Both the position numbers and the translations under genes were made by a program. Positions 25,601 through 35,397 of a stretch of DNA of 64,000 nt are shown here, piece by piece. The notes under the pieces were generated by a model. That model ran no database searches. It was not told the DNA's origin and was given only the letters and a program-made list of their open reading frames with translations. Every line of letters begins with the position of its first letter. Positions within the stretch are counted from its first letter, which is position 1. This DNA comes from DATBAT01 sp963824805 (GTDB taxonomy: Bacteria; Acidobacteriota; Terriglobia; Terriglobales; Acidobacteriaceae): NCBI GenBank assembly GCA_963824805.1, contig CAWGQZ010000085.1, forward strand, positions 21,093 through 85,092. Direction: 5' to 3'.

Positions 25601-27626
25601 GAGATTTCTTTCCGAAGAACGCGGTGAGTGGCCCGACATAGATCTCGACCTTCCCAGCGGAGACGAGCGCGAAAAAGTCATTCAGTACGTCTACGAGCGC
25701 TACGGTAAGCGCGGGGCCGCGATGACCGCCAACGTGTGCACCTATCGCGGACGCTCGGCCGCGCGCGAAATGGGCAAGGTGCTCGGCTTCGATGAAGATA
25801 CTTTGTCGCGGCTGTCGGCCATCGTGGGTCGGTGGGAGTGGCGTGATCCTAACGACACCATGGAACGGCAATTCACCTACACCGGCCTCGATATTAATCA
25901 TCCGCAGATTGCCGTCTATCTCAGCCTCTGCCAGCGGGTGCAAGACTTACCGCGCCATCTCAGCCAGCACTCCGGCGGCATGGTGGTCTGCCAGGGACAG
26001 CTGGATTCCGTGGTTCCGCTGGAACCCGCAACCATGCCGGGGCGGGTGGTGGTGCAGTGGGACAAAGACGACTGCGCCGACCTCGGATTGATCAAGGTCG
26101 ACCTGCTCGGCCTGGGAATGATGGCGGTACTCAAGGATTCGATCGAGTTGATTCGCGATCACTATGGCGAAGATGTCGATCTGGCGCACTTGCCGCAGGA
26201 TTGTCCCGATGTTTATGAAACCATCCGCAAAGCTGACACTATCGGAATGTTTCAGATCGAGAGCTGCGCACAGATGGCCTCACTACCGCGCAATAGCCCT
26301 GTGAAATTCTATGACCTGGTGACACAGGTGGCATTGATTCGCCCGGGACCGATCACCGGAGAGATGACCAGCCCCTATCTAAATCGGCGCCAGGGAAAAG
26401 AAGCGGTCACCTATCCACATGAATCCCTGATACCGGTTCTACATAGAACTCTGGGTGTTCCGTTATTTCAAGAGCAATTATTGAAGCTGGCCATGATCTG
26501 CGCCAACTTCAGCGGAGGCGAGGCAGAAGAGCTTCGACGCGCCTTAGGAAGCAAGCGCTCGCGCCAGCGCATGCAGGAAATCGAAATCAAGCTTCGCGAG
26601 GGCATGAGCGCGAATAAAATCCCGCTAAATACACAAGATCAGATTGTCCGCTTTATCAGCTCATTTGCACTTTATGGATTCCCTGAATCCCACGCCGCCA
26701 GCTTTGCACTCATCGCCTACGCCAGCGCCTATTTGAAGGTGCGCTACCTCGCAGGGTTCACTGCCGCGCTACTGAATAACTGGCCGATGGGCTTCTACCA
26801 TCCTGCGACCATCATCAAAGACGCCCAACGCCACGGATTGAGGGTAAAGCCGGCCGACGTAACCTGTTCGCAGTGGAATTGTTCTCTAGAGCAAGATGCC
26901 AACGACGAAATTTCGCTTCGCCTCGGCTTGCGCTATGTGCGCGGCCTGCAGAGAACTGCAGCGGACGCTTTGCTGGCGCAACGTGAACAAGGCGCATTTA
27001 CTTCTATCGAAGACCTCTCGCGACGTGTACCCGAGCTTCGGAGAGATGAGCTGGCCATGCTGGGCAGAATCGGCGCGCTTAATTACCTCAGCAGGGACAC
27101 TAAACTGCATCGCCGCGATGCTCTGTGGCAGGTAGAGAAAGCAGTGAAACGAAGTGGACCGCTGCTGGAGGGTCTGGTCGATTTGGACTCCGCTTCCCCA
27201 TTGCGCCCGATGAATGTGGAAGAAAGGCTAGTAGCGGATTACTACGGAACTGGCCTGACCACCGGCCACCATCCCATGGCCTACCGGCGGGCACAGTTGC
27301 AGGCGCAAGGTGTAAAGTCAGCCATGGAGTTAAAGAGTTTGCCTCATGGAAAAGAAGCAACCACCGCCGGAAGTGTGATCACCCGCCAGCGGCCAGGTAC
27401 CGCCAAGGGAATTATCTTCATGACATTGGAAGACGAAACTGGAACCTCGCGTGTGATTATCAGTCCCGACTTCTATGATGAAAATCGGATGGCAGTGTTG
27501 AAAGAACAGTTCGTCATGGTGCGGGGAATTGTTCAGAATCAGGATGATGTCGTGCATCTGAAGGCAAGAGCCATCGAGCCGCTGGCTATCAGCCTGGCTT
27601 CGATTCCCTCGCACGATTTTCATTAA
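25577..27626 (+). CDS. dnaE2: Error-prone DNA polymerase DnaE2, C-terminal part (after frameshift)
   Basis: Continuation of DnaE2. It contains the catalytic aspartates in SEERGEWPDIDLDLPSGDER, the DVYETIRKADTIGMFQIES segment, LIRPGPITGEMTSPYLNRRQ, FPESHAASFALIAYASAYLK and a C-terminal OB-fold (GIIFMTLEDETGTSRVIISP). Together with the N-terminal part the polymerase is about 1045 residues, the normal DnaE2 size and shorter than replicative DnaE1. Because all motifs are intact, the single inserted base is more likely an error than a true null allele. It is the last gene of the cassette; the next gene is convergent. Confidence 0.88.
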
Positions 27627-27666
27627 GTGTGTATAGACGTAACGAAGCTGGGTCTATGCATAGCAA

Positions 27667-29037
27667 TCAATCCACCGGCTTCACATCATCCATGAGGAAA
27701 AACAAACCTTCCGCCAGGGTCGGATGTATGTACACTGCGCCTTTCAGCAAAGTATACGGAGCATCTGCGAGCATCAGCGTATGGAGAATATGTACGGTCT
27801 CACCACCATCACTCGATAAGATATTGGCGCCCAGGATACGGTCGTTACTCGCGTCCACAACCAGTTTCATCAGTCCAGCGGTTTCGTCGCGCTCTCGGGC
27901 CCGGGCCACGTGCTTCATTTCCGCTTTGCCGATCTTCAGCTTGTACCCTTTGGCACGCGCCTCTTTCTCGGTCAACCCAACTCCGCCGAGCTGCGGATCA
28001 GTAAACACACAGTAAGGAACAATGCGATTGTCAATGGTCAGGTTCTTGCCTTCGAGCAAGTTCGCATAAACGATCTGGTAATCGTTGTATGAGATGTGGG
28101 TGAATGCCGGGCCGCCTTTTACGTCTCCCAGCGCCCATATTCCCGGAACGTTGGTCTCCAGTTTGCCGTTCACCTTTATGGTGGCGTCTTTTCGTGTTTC
28201 CACACCAGCCTTATCCAGAGCGAGTTCTTCCGTATTTGGCCGGCGGCCGGTGGCCACCAGTAAATGTGTTCCTGCGACTTTCGAAGTCTTCCCCGATTGA
28301 TCGACTGTCAACGTAGTTGAGCCATCTTCCTGCTCGACACTTTTTACATTGGTATTGAGGGCAAACCTTACTCCTTCCGCTTCCAGCGCCTTCTGCAGTT
28401 CGGTGGCGACTTCGGGATCTTCACGCGGAACAATCTGGCCGCTGTGTTGAATGATCGTTACTTTGCTGCCGAAGCGGGCGAACATCTGTCCGAATTCCAA
28501 TCCGATGTAGCCGCCGCCCAGGACGACCAGGCTTTCGGGCACTTCCAGCAACTCCATGATCGTTTCGTTGGTCAGATATTTAACCTGGTCGAGCCCGGGA
28601 ACCGGAGGGATACGTGGCCGTGCTCCTGTATTGATGAAAATCTTGTCACTTTCCAGCATATCGTCGCCGACCTTCACCTGATGTGGGCCGGTGAACTGCG
28701 CGGTGCCCCGATATAGCCGTAAGGTCGGGCGCTTATCTATGTTTTTCTGTTGACCGTCCCGGCTGCCCTGCACCACTTCATTTTTCTGCGCCACGATTTT
28801 CGGCAGATCCACACCGACGTTGCTGGCGCGCACACCCCATCGTGCGGCATTACCGGCATAATGGGCTACCTGCGCGCGATGCACCATCGTCTTCGTGGGG
28901 GTGCATCCGGTATTGATACAGGTGCCACCGAGAGGGCCTCTTTCGATGATCGCTACCTTCCATCCCTTGTCAGCCAGCGCTGCAGCAAGAGGGGAGCCGG
29001 CCTGTCCGGTGCCAATGATGATTGCGTCAAATTGCAT
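27667..29037 (-). CDS. FAD-dependent pyridine nucleotide-disulfide oxidoreductase (mercuric-reductase-like)
   Basis: A 456-residue flavoprotein. FAD-binding AIIIGTGQAGSPLAAALADK is at the N-terminus, the redox-active disulfide in GGTCINTGCTPTKTM (CxxxxC, about residue 41), NAD(P)-binding VVLGGGYIGLEFGQMFARFG near residue 175, and the active-site histidine loop HPTLAEGLFF near the C-terminus. Such proteins are often labelled mercuric reductase, but there is no N-terminal metal-binding domain and no C-terminal cysteine pair (the end is FLMDDVKPVD), so mercury reduction is unlikely. No lipoyl-enzyme complex genes are near. The electron acceptor is unknown. Confidence 0.85.
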   Translation of the reverse strand: MQFDAIIIGTGQAGSPLAAALADKGWKVAIIERGPLGGTCINTGCTPTKTMVHRAQVAHYAGNAARWGVRASNVGVDLPKIVAQKNEVVQGSRDGQQKNIDKRPTLRLYRGTAQFTGPHQVKVGDDMLESDKIFINTGARPRIPPVPGLDQVKYLTNETIMELLEVPESLVVLGGGYIGLEFGQMFARFGSKVTIIQHSGQIVPREDPEVATELQKALEAEGVRFALNTNVKSVEQEDGSTTLTVDQSGKTSKVAGTHLLVATGRRPNTEELALDKAGVETRKDATIKVNGKLETNVPGIWALGDVKGGPAFTHISYNDYQIVYANLLEGKNLTIDNRIVPYCVFTDPQLGGVGLTEKEARAKGYKLKIGKAEMKHVARARERDETAGLMKLVVDASNDRILGANILSSDGGETVHILHTLMLADAPYTLLKGAVYIHPTLAEGLFFLMDDVKPVD

Positions 29038-29176
29038 CTACCGAGCTCTCCTGGCCAAAGTATAGAGGTAGCTGAGAAATGTAATACAGGGCAGGAGAAC
29101 CGCTCAAGCCTGGAATCGCAATGATTCCATCCGGTTTGCGAATGGCATCATTGCGATTGGGTTTTGATTTCGGGAA

Positions 29177-29604
29177 CTACTGGGTCAGTTCGTATCCTGC
29201 GAAGAAGAAGCTTAGCTCGAAACGAGCGGTGTCGTCGGCGTCTGAGCCGTGAATGGCATTGTAGCTCGATGCTGGTGGCCCACTTTTTCCGGATGGTGCC
29301 TTCCTCAGCGTTGGCGGGATTGGTGGCGCCCATCAGCTTACGAAAGATCGGCGATCGCGTTTTCTTTTTCTAGCGCCAGGGTCACAATCGGGCCGCTGGA
29401 CATGAAGTCGGTCAGCGAACTGAAAAAGGGACGGTGGGCGTGCACGGCGTAAAACTGCTCAGCCTGGTGTTTGGAAATTTCCAGCATCTTCATGCTAAGG
29501 ATATGGAAACCGTTCTTTTCGAATTGCTCGATGATGTCGCCGACGGCGTTCTTGCGCACCGCATCGGGCTTGATGATTGTCAGGGTACGTTCGAGGGTCT
29601 TCAT
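29177..29604 (-). CDS. ndk: Nucleoside-diphosphate kinase, with two one-base insertions
   Basis: Ndk transfers the gamma-phosphate from ATP to other NDPs. From the ATG at 29604 it reads ERTLTIIKPDAVRKNAVGDI and GPIVTLALEKENAIADL, then an extra T in CTTTCG (near 29338) gives a premature stop. The next frame gives LMGATNPANAEEGTIRKKWA, and a second inserted base near 29259 hides the catalytic histidine segment NAIHGSDADDTARFELSFFF. The repaired protein ends YELTQ at 29177 and has 141 residues, exactly the family length. It has its own AAGGA about 12 bases before the ATG although the upstream sucD frame reads into it. Gene order sucC-sucD-ndk suggests one transcript. Confidence 0.82.
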
Positions 29605-30546
29605 AATTTTCAGAATCCTTGTGAATTTTGGAGATCTTGCCGCTGCCGAATCTGGCGGACTACCTACACTCTTACCTTTACCCATCGCAGCCAGGGCTGT
29701 TTCGCCGATTACGGCTGGCGACCGGGCTACCCGAATTCCAGCCGCTTCCATGGACTTAATTTTCTCTTCCGCGGTTCCTTTGCCGCCGGAGATGATCGCG
29801 CCGGCATGCCCCATGCGGCGTCCCGGAGGAGCGGTCTGTCCAGCGATGAAACCGATCACAGGCTTCTTCATGTGATTTTTTACATACTCGGCTGCGGTTT
29901 CTTCGGCGTTGCCCCCGATTTCGCCGATCATGATCACGGCCTCAGTCATTGGATCTCGATTGAAGAGATCGAGCGCATCAACAAAATTTGTTCCGATGAT
30001 AGGATCTCCGCCGATGCCAATTGCGGTTGATTGCCCCACGCCGCGCGTCGTCAACTGGTAGACCGCTTCATAAGTCAAGGTTCCGGAGCGCGAGACGATT
30101 CCGACGGGGCCCTCCAGATGGATACGGGCGGGCATGATTCCAATCTTGCAGTGTCCAGGCGAAATGATGCCGGGGCAGTTGGGGCCGATCAAGCGCGAGC
30201 GGCGGTTCTGCAAGAACTCCCAGGCGCGAACCATGTCGAGGGTGGGAATGCCTTCCGTGATGCAGACGATGAGTTCAACTTCGGCGTCGGCAGCTTCCAT
30301 GATGGCGTCGGCCGCAAACGGGGGCGGAACGAAGATCACGGTGGCATCGGCAGCTGTCTTGTCGACCGCTTCCTGAACCGTATTGAAGATCGGCCAGCCT
30401 TCGTGGGTAGTACCGCCCTTGCCGGGGGTTACACCGCCAACGATATTGGTTCCATATTCGGCGCAGGCCTTGGCGTGGAACGTGCCTTCGCGGCCGGTCA
30501 GGCCTTGCACCAGTACTCGTGTGGATTTGTTGACAAGAATGCTCAT
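29605..30546 (-). CDS. sucD: Succinyl-CoA synthetase alpha subunit
   Basis: Alpha subunit of the ADP-forming succinyl-CoA ligase of the TCA cycle. The CoA-binding Rossmann domain starts ILVNKSTRVLVQGLTGREGT; RLIGPNCPGIISPG and VGIVSRSGTLTYEAVYQLT follow; the phosphohistidine is in GRRMGHAGAIISGGKG. The expected end is near VIGETALAAMG (about residue 293). Instead the frame continues with GKGKSVGSPPDSAAARS and joins ndk in frame, stopping only at 29338. Both other frames have a stop within a few codons of that point, so a single indel could explain the missing stop. I end the entry at the ndk start. It overlaps sucC by 4 bases. Confidence 0.88.
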
Positions 30547-31721
30547 GATTGGCCCTTCGCTGCCGCGACCACCTTCTCCGCCGCATCTTTCATGGTTTCG
30601 GCGACGATGAAATTCAATCCTGATTTCTGTAGTATTTCGCGTCCGAGTTCGACGTTGGTCCCTTCCAAACGCAACACGATAGGAAGCTGAATGTTGGTTT
30701 TCTTCGCGGCCTGGACCACTCCGTTGGCGAGCGTATCGACCCGCAGGATGCCACCGAAGATATTGATCAGCACCGCCTTCACGTTCTTATCGCTGAGCAA
30801 GATTTCGAATGCGTGCGTGACCTGCTCAGCATTCGCGCCTCCACCTACGTCGAGAAAGTTCGCAGGCATGCCGCCAGCGTATTTGATGATGTCCATGGTC
30901 GCCATAGCCAGTCCGGCGCCATTAACCATGCAGCCTACGTTACCTTCCAACTTGATGTAGTTGAGGCTGTACTTTGAGGCTTCCACTTCCAGCGGATCTT
31001 CCTCGGTCACATCGCGCAGCTCGCGCAAGTCCGGATGCCGCAACAAAGCGTTGTCGTCGAAATTCATCTTGGCATCAAGGGCGAACAGACGGCCGTCGGT
31101 ACAGGAGATGAAGGGATTAATTTCCATCAACGACGAATCGGTTTCAGCGAAGGCTTTGTAGAGCGAGGTCATGAAGCGGACGGCTTCATTGATTTGGCTT
31201 GCCTTCAGACCGAGAGCAAATGCAAGCTTTCGCGCCTGGAAGGGCTCGAGACCCATGCCCGGATCGATGTATGCCTTGAGAATGGCGTCAGGGTTTTTGG
31301 CGGCGACCTCTTCAATGTCCATACCGCCTTGCATGGAGGCCATGAAAACCGGGCGAGCCTGAGCCCGGTCGATCACAATTCCTAGATAGAGTTCCCGCTC
31401 GATAGGCAACGTTTCTTCTATCAACAATCGGCGGACCGTGCGTCCCTCGGGACCAGTTTGGTGGGTGACAAGATTCATGCCCAGGATTTGCCCAGCCAGT
31501 TTGCCGGCTTCCTCGAGCGTCTTTGCTATTTTTACGCCTCCGCCTTTGCCGCGACCGCCAGCGTGGATTTGCGCTTTGACGACGACCCCTGAGGCGCCGA
31601 TGTCGAACAGATTGCGAGCGGCGGCTTCGGCCTGATCGCGGGTCTCCGCCATCTCTCCGCGAGGCACCGCGACGCCGTATTTCCTCAGTATCCCCTTGGC
31701 CTGGTATTCATGAATATTCAT
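30543..31721 (-). CDS. sucC: Succinyl-CoA synthetase beta subunit
   Basis: A 392-residue beta subunit with an N-terminal ATP-grasp domain: MNIHEYQAKGILRKYGVAVP, VVVKAQIHAGGRGKGGGVKI, and LMEINPFISCTDGRLFALDA for the Mg/ATP site. The C-terminal domain shows NVGCMVNGAGLAMATMDIIK, FLDVGGGANAEQV and INIFGGILRVDTLANGVVQA. Length is normal. It is the first gene of sucC-sucD-ndk and its stop overlaps the sucD start in ATGA, implying coupled translation of a 1:1 complex. Confidence 0.95.
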   Translation of the reverse strand: MNIHEYQAKGILRKYGVAVPRGEMAETRDQAEAAARNLFDIGASGVVVKAQIHAGGRGKGGGVKIAKTLEEAGKLAGQILGMNLVTHQTGPEGRTVRRLLIEETLPIERELYLGIVIDRAQARPVFMASMQGGMDIEEVAAKNPDAILKAYIDPGMGLEPFQARKLAFALGLKASQINEAVRFMTSLYKAFAETDSSLMEINPFISCTDGRLFALDAKMNFDDNALLRHPDLRELRDVTEEDPLEVEASKYSLNYIKLEGNVGCMVNGAGLAMATMDIIKYAGGMPANFLDVGGGANAEQVTHAFEILLSDKNVKAVLINIFGGILRVDTLANGVVQAAKKTNIQLPIVLRLEGTNVELGREILQKSGLNFIVAETMKDAAEKVVAAAKGQS

Positions 31722-31818
31722 AATGATTTCGTTTCCATCGGCAGGAACTTGCTTGCAGCTAAACCGTAGGCGGCAAACTATAGATTCTATAGAAGCGTAG
31801 AGGGATTGGGCAACCGAA

Positions 31819-32609
31819 CTACGGTGAGGGATTTGCTGCGGGCAATTTGAAAACGCCGGAAAGAGACTGAGCTATCAGAGTCGCCATCCGGAGACTACCC
31901 ACGTCCGAAAGGTGGAGCCCGTCAATAGTAACGTTAGCGCCGCTGTTTCCCCGCAAGGTATCGCTGGCGGATCCAATAGAGCCATACCTCGCCGCCACTC
32001 GCCGCCGAATCTGACCATCCCTGATCTTTGGTGGCAGCAACGGCAACTCGAACATTATGAGAGTACGTCCTGGAGCGGATAGTCTTGCCAAAGTCGCGGT
32101 CGAGAGCTTGCTCAAATTCGCGGGAGGTTGTGTCGCCGAAAAGGTCGTTCCCGCCGGGTTCAATCAGTACTAAATGATCCCCTGGTTTAACTTTTTCTGC
32201 CATTGCGCTCCCCTCTATTGACTGGGCGCCGACTGGGGCAAGGTTCCAAATAGGAACACCGATCACTACTAGGTGATCGTCTAAGACACCAGTAATGGAT
32301 GGCATCCTGCGAGGGAGAACTCCTATCCGCAGAGAGCTGGAATCAAGACAATCCAAGCAATGCCCAAGAATCTGTGCAGCAGGACAAATTGAGTTTTGAC
32401 GATGTGCCAGACCATAAATAGCGCCACGAACGCAACGATCGGGATCCAACCAATTGGCGGAGACGCCATCCCCATCAGGACTAATCCCAACCAAACAGCA
32501 ATATTCGAAAAGCTCGATACCCGCGGTCCCTCAAGAATGACGATGCCACCATTCCTAATATCAAGATCGCCGCACCGGCATCGAGACACTCGCCGGATGC
32601 GAAATACAT
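31819..32609 (-). pseudogene. Membrane-anchored SGNH/GDSL-type hydrolase, multiply frameshifted
   Basis: Several frames assemble into one likely protein. From an ATG at 32609 come membrane helices: AAILILGMVASSFLRDRGYR, then after a shift ASPPIGWIPIVAFVALFMVW and FVLLHRFLGIAWIVLIPAL. A further shift gives VIGVPIWNLAPVGAQSIEG and KVKPGDHLVLIEPGGNDLFG, the block III GxND motif of SGNH hydrolases. PGRTLIMFELPLLPP lies in another frame, QRYLAGKQRR in the previous one, and the final block DGLHLSDVGSLRMATLIAQS holds the catalytic Asp/His. The nucleophile block (GDS) is not visible. Recognition of the hydrolase is fair; the link to the membrane part and the number of indels (at least four) are inferred. 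Confidence 0.5.
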
Positions 32610-32698
32610 AGCGACAGGATTCATCCGCGAAGACTACCACTCGTTCACTATGCTTCAGGCATGTTGGCGGAATTGCTCCCGGTGATACCCTAGTCGCC

Positions 32699-33742
32699 AT
32701 GATCCTGGAAGCTCTGCATCGCATTGCAGTCCATCGGGAATCGCTCTCCCGCGAAGAGGCTCGCACCGTGGTGGAGGAGATTCTCACGGGCAAGTGTAGC
32801 GACGCGCAAATTGCAGGACTTCTGGTCGCGCTGCACATGAAGGGCGAAACGGTTGAGGAGATTGTCGGATTTGCGGAGGCGATTCGCGCCACCGCGATGC
32901 AACTGGACATTCACTCTTCCCTGGACGTTAGCGGCACCGGCCGTGAAGCGCTGGTCGACACCTGCGGTACCGGGGGCGACGCGAGCGGGACTTTCAACAT
33001 ATCGACCGCGACCGCTTTCGTGGTGGCAGGCGCCGGGGTACGAGTCGCTAAGCATGGGAATCGCAGCGCGACTTCCAAGTGCGGCTCGGCGGATGTAATG
33101 GAGGCCCTGGGATTGAACCTGCACCTCTCAGCACCGCGGCTGGCGGAATGCCTGCAGAAAACCGGGATGGTGTTCTTATTTGCGCAGGCAGTACATTCGG
33201 CAGTGAAGTATGTACAGGTGGCGCGCCGCGAGTTGCGCGTGCGAACGATCTTCAATTTGCTGGGGCCGCTTACCAATCCAGCGGGCGCGTCGGCACAGGT
33301 GGTGGGGGTCTATTCGATTGACCTGGTCGAGAAGCTCGCGGAGGCGCTTAGCATGCTGGGGCTCCGGCGGGCGTTCGTGGTGCACGGGCTGGATGGGCTG
33401 GATGAGATCACCATCACTGGGCCTACGCGTGTGGCGGAAGTGCGCGATGGCGTGATTCGGGGATATGAGGTTACTCCCGAAGAATTCGGATTTGATCGCG
33501 GATCGCTAGCGCAGATCTCCGGTGGAGATGCGGTGGAGAATGCGCACATTATTCAGCGCATTCTGGATGGCGAACGTTCTCCTTGCCGGGATGTTGTCCT
33601 GTTGAATGCCGCAGCCGCTTTGGTAGCGGCTGGAAAAGCGGATCGACTGCCAGATGCAGTGCCAATTGCGGCAAAGGCAGTCGATTCGGGAGCCGCAGCT
33701 GCGAAGCTCAAAGCTGTAGTCGAATTCACGCAATCTTTCTAA
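32699..33742 (+). CDS. trpD: Anthranilate phosphoribosyltransferase
   Basis: A 347-residue enzyme for the second step of tryptophan synthesis, joining anthranilate to PRPP. The PRPP loop VDTCGTGGDASGTFNISTAT and the anthranilate-site motif VAKHGNRSATSKCGSADVME are intact, with RTIFNLLGPLTNPAGA and HGLDGLDEITITGPTRVAEV further on. Length is typical. No other trp genes are in the window, so it is not in a complete trp operon here. It is transcribed divergently from the SGNH remnant; the shared upstream gap is about 90 bases. Confidence 0.95.
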   Translation: MILEALHRIAVHRESLSREEARTVVEEILTGKCSDAQIAGLLVALHMKGETVEEIVGFAEAIRATAMQLDIHSSLDVSGTGREALVDTCGTGGDASGTFNISTATAFVVAGAGVRVAKHGNRSATSKCGSADVMEALGLNLHLSAPRLAECLQKTGMVFLFAQAVHSAVKYVQVARRELRVRTIFNLLGPLTNPAGASAQVVGVYSIDLVEKLAEALSMLGLRRAFVVHGLDGLDEITITGPTRVAEVRDGVIRGYEVTPEEFGFDRGSLAQISGGDAVENAHIIQRILDGERSPCRDVVLLNAAAALVAAGKADRLPDAVPIAAKAVDSGAAAAKLKAVVEFTQSF

Positions 33743-33907
33743 CTCAGCCGACGGTGCCTCGTCGTTGTCGCGCTTTTGCTACACGGTGGAACACTGCCAA
33801 CTGAAGATCCTCGGGATTAAATATTTCGGGAATCTCCTGAGCCGATTTTCTTCTTCCTTCCGCGTTATTCGATGAAGCAATTCATGCTTTCCGAAGGGGG
33901 ATTTCCT

Positions 33908-34942
33908 ATGGCTCGGCCATTCGTCAAGAAAATCAAGAAGATAGCGGCATGGGGGTTGGGTGTCCTGCTGACCGGGTTCGCGATTCTCATCACTCTGACG
34001 GTGGGCTGGAGTCCAGTGTTCGGCGCCCGCTCCCGGCCACTCACTGACCGGCACTTCGAGCGCACGCCACAACGGTTGGAGCGCGGCAGATACCTTGTCA
34101 ACGCCATCGGAACTTGTTTTGATTGCCACGCTCAGGTAGCCACCGAGTTGGACAAGATCAAACCTGGCGAACTGCCGGCCTTCTCCAAACTCGGATCGGG
34201 TCGGGTGCTCTACCACGAAGGCAAAGCGATTCTGGCGGCGCCCAATATTACGCCGGACATCGAAACCGGCGCCGGTACCTGGACCGACGACCAGTTCGCG
34301 CGGGCCATCCGTGAAGGCATTGGTCATGACGGCCGTGTGCTGTTCCCCATGATGCCGTATCAGGACTTTCGCAATTTCACTGATGAAGACCTGGCCTCGG
34401 TGGTGGTGTATCTGCGCTCTCTGGAACCGGTGCACAACCCGTTGCCGAAGACGCAGATTCCATTTCCCTTGTCACGGTTGATCAATGGTGCGCCGCAACC
34501 AGTGAAAGAACCCGTCACCGCAGATACGAACGATCCGGTATCGCGCGGCCGATATCTGGCGACCGTAGGACACTGCATCAACTGTCACACACCGAAGGAC
34601 AAATTCGGTAAACCGCTCCCTGGGATGGAATTGGCCGGTGGCGAGGAGTTCGGTCCCACCGTGGTCAGCGCAAATATCACTCCCGACCCTAGCGGCATCT
34701 CGTATTACGACGAGAAGCTTTTCATCTCGACGTTGCGTACTGGGCATGTCGGGGCTCGAGCGTTGAATTCGCCGATGCCATGGTGGTTCTTCAAGAATAT
34801 GACCGACGACGACCTGAAATCGATCTTCGCTTACTTGAAGACCGTGAAGCCGGTCCATCACCGCGTGGATAATTCCGAGACCGCCGGACAGTGCAAGCGT
34901 TGTAACCACAAGCACGGTGGTAGCGAAGCCGGCGGCGTGTAA
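33908..34942 (+). CDS. Membrane-anchored dihaem cytochrome c
   Basis: A 344-residue c-type cytochrome. After a basic N-terminus, one hydrophobic segment (WGLGVLLTGFAILITLTVGW) anchors the protein facing the periplasm. Two haem-binding sites are present: CFDCH in NAIGTCFDCHAQV and CINCH in TVGHCINCHTPKD. Each is followed by the NITPD pattern of the dehydrogenase cytochrome-subunit family (AAPNITPDIETGAGTWTDDQ and SANITPDPSGISYYDEK). A late CKRCN near the C-terminus lacks the haem histidine at the right place. Relatives accept electrons from membrane alcohol, aldehyde or Mo dehydrogenases. The start at 33908 has GAAGGGGGA upstream. Confidence 0.85.
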   Translation: MARPFVKKIKKIAAWGLGVLLTGFAILITLTVGWSPVFGARSRPLTDRHFERTPQRLERGRYLVNAIGTCFDCHAQVATELDKIKPGELPAFSKLGSGRVLYHEGKAILAAPNITPDIETGAGTWTDDQFARAIREGIGHDGRVLFPMMPYQDFRNFTDEDLASVVVYLRSLEPVHNPLPKTQIPFPLSRLINGAPQPVKEPVTADTNDPVSRGRYLATVGHCINCHTPKDKFGKPLPGMELAGGEEFGPTVVSANITPDPSGISYYDEKLFISTLRTGHVGARALNSPMPWWFFKNMTDDDLKSIFAYLKTVKPVHHRVDNSETAGQCKRCNHKHGGSEAGGV

Positions 34943-35397
34943 CGGTGTGGCCCGTGCCTGGAGGCGTCCTAGAAAAATAGCTTTTCACCCGGCTGAAGCG
35001 AGACATTTTTCAGGAGCGGCCAACGCATCAAGCGATGTCCAACGCCTGGATGCGGTGGCTATCAGCCGGGCATAGGAAAGCGGATTCAGCGCAATAGAAC
35101 TGCGCTTCGAAATGAGAAGTTGCAATTGTTTCGAGGTGTAGTGATGATCATGTCTCTGCTCCGCCCGGTAAACGAATCTCACAACTCAACCGAGTTTCAT
35201 CCTTAATTGATCAGTTTTTCGCCCCACCTGTCTATAATTGACGGGTCGGACAATTCCGTAACCATTGACCCGCTGGAACTGGACCAGGGACATATTGCAC
35301 CTCGGTAACCAGCCGGGCAACGCGCTTTTTATAAGGTAGGCCGCGTGGCCCGTAGCGGCGTGCATCCAATAGAAAAAATCAGGGAAGCGAGTGTGGG
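34943..35397. other. Gene-free 455-bp leader region
   Basis: No convincing coding sequence. It holds a perfect -10-like TATAAT at 35233-35238, without a good -35 at standard spacing. Downstream of it a roughly 160-base leader contains short inverted repeats (GGGTC near 35242 with GACCC near 35267; GGCC-GCGT-GGCC near 35339). I could not match it to a known riboswitch class. It probably carries the promoter and 5' leader of the 823-residue protein gene. Confidence 0.4.

Noticed and set aside
27667..29037. Mercuric reductase
   Set aside because: No N-terminal metal-binding domain, no C-terminal cysteine pair, and no mer genes nearby; only the general disulfide-reductase fold is supported.
29338..30546. 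A genuine SucD-Ndk fusion protein
   Set aside because: ndk has its own ribosome-binding site and two proven one-base insertions nearby, so an indel at the sucD stop is the simpler explanation; kept only as a finding.
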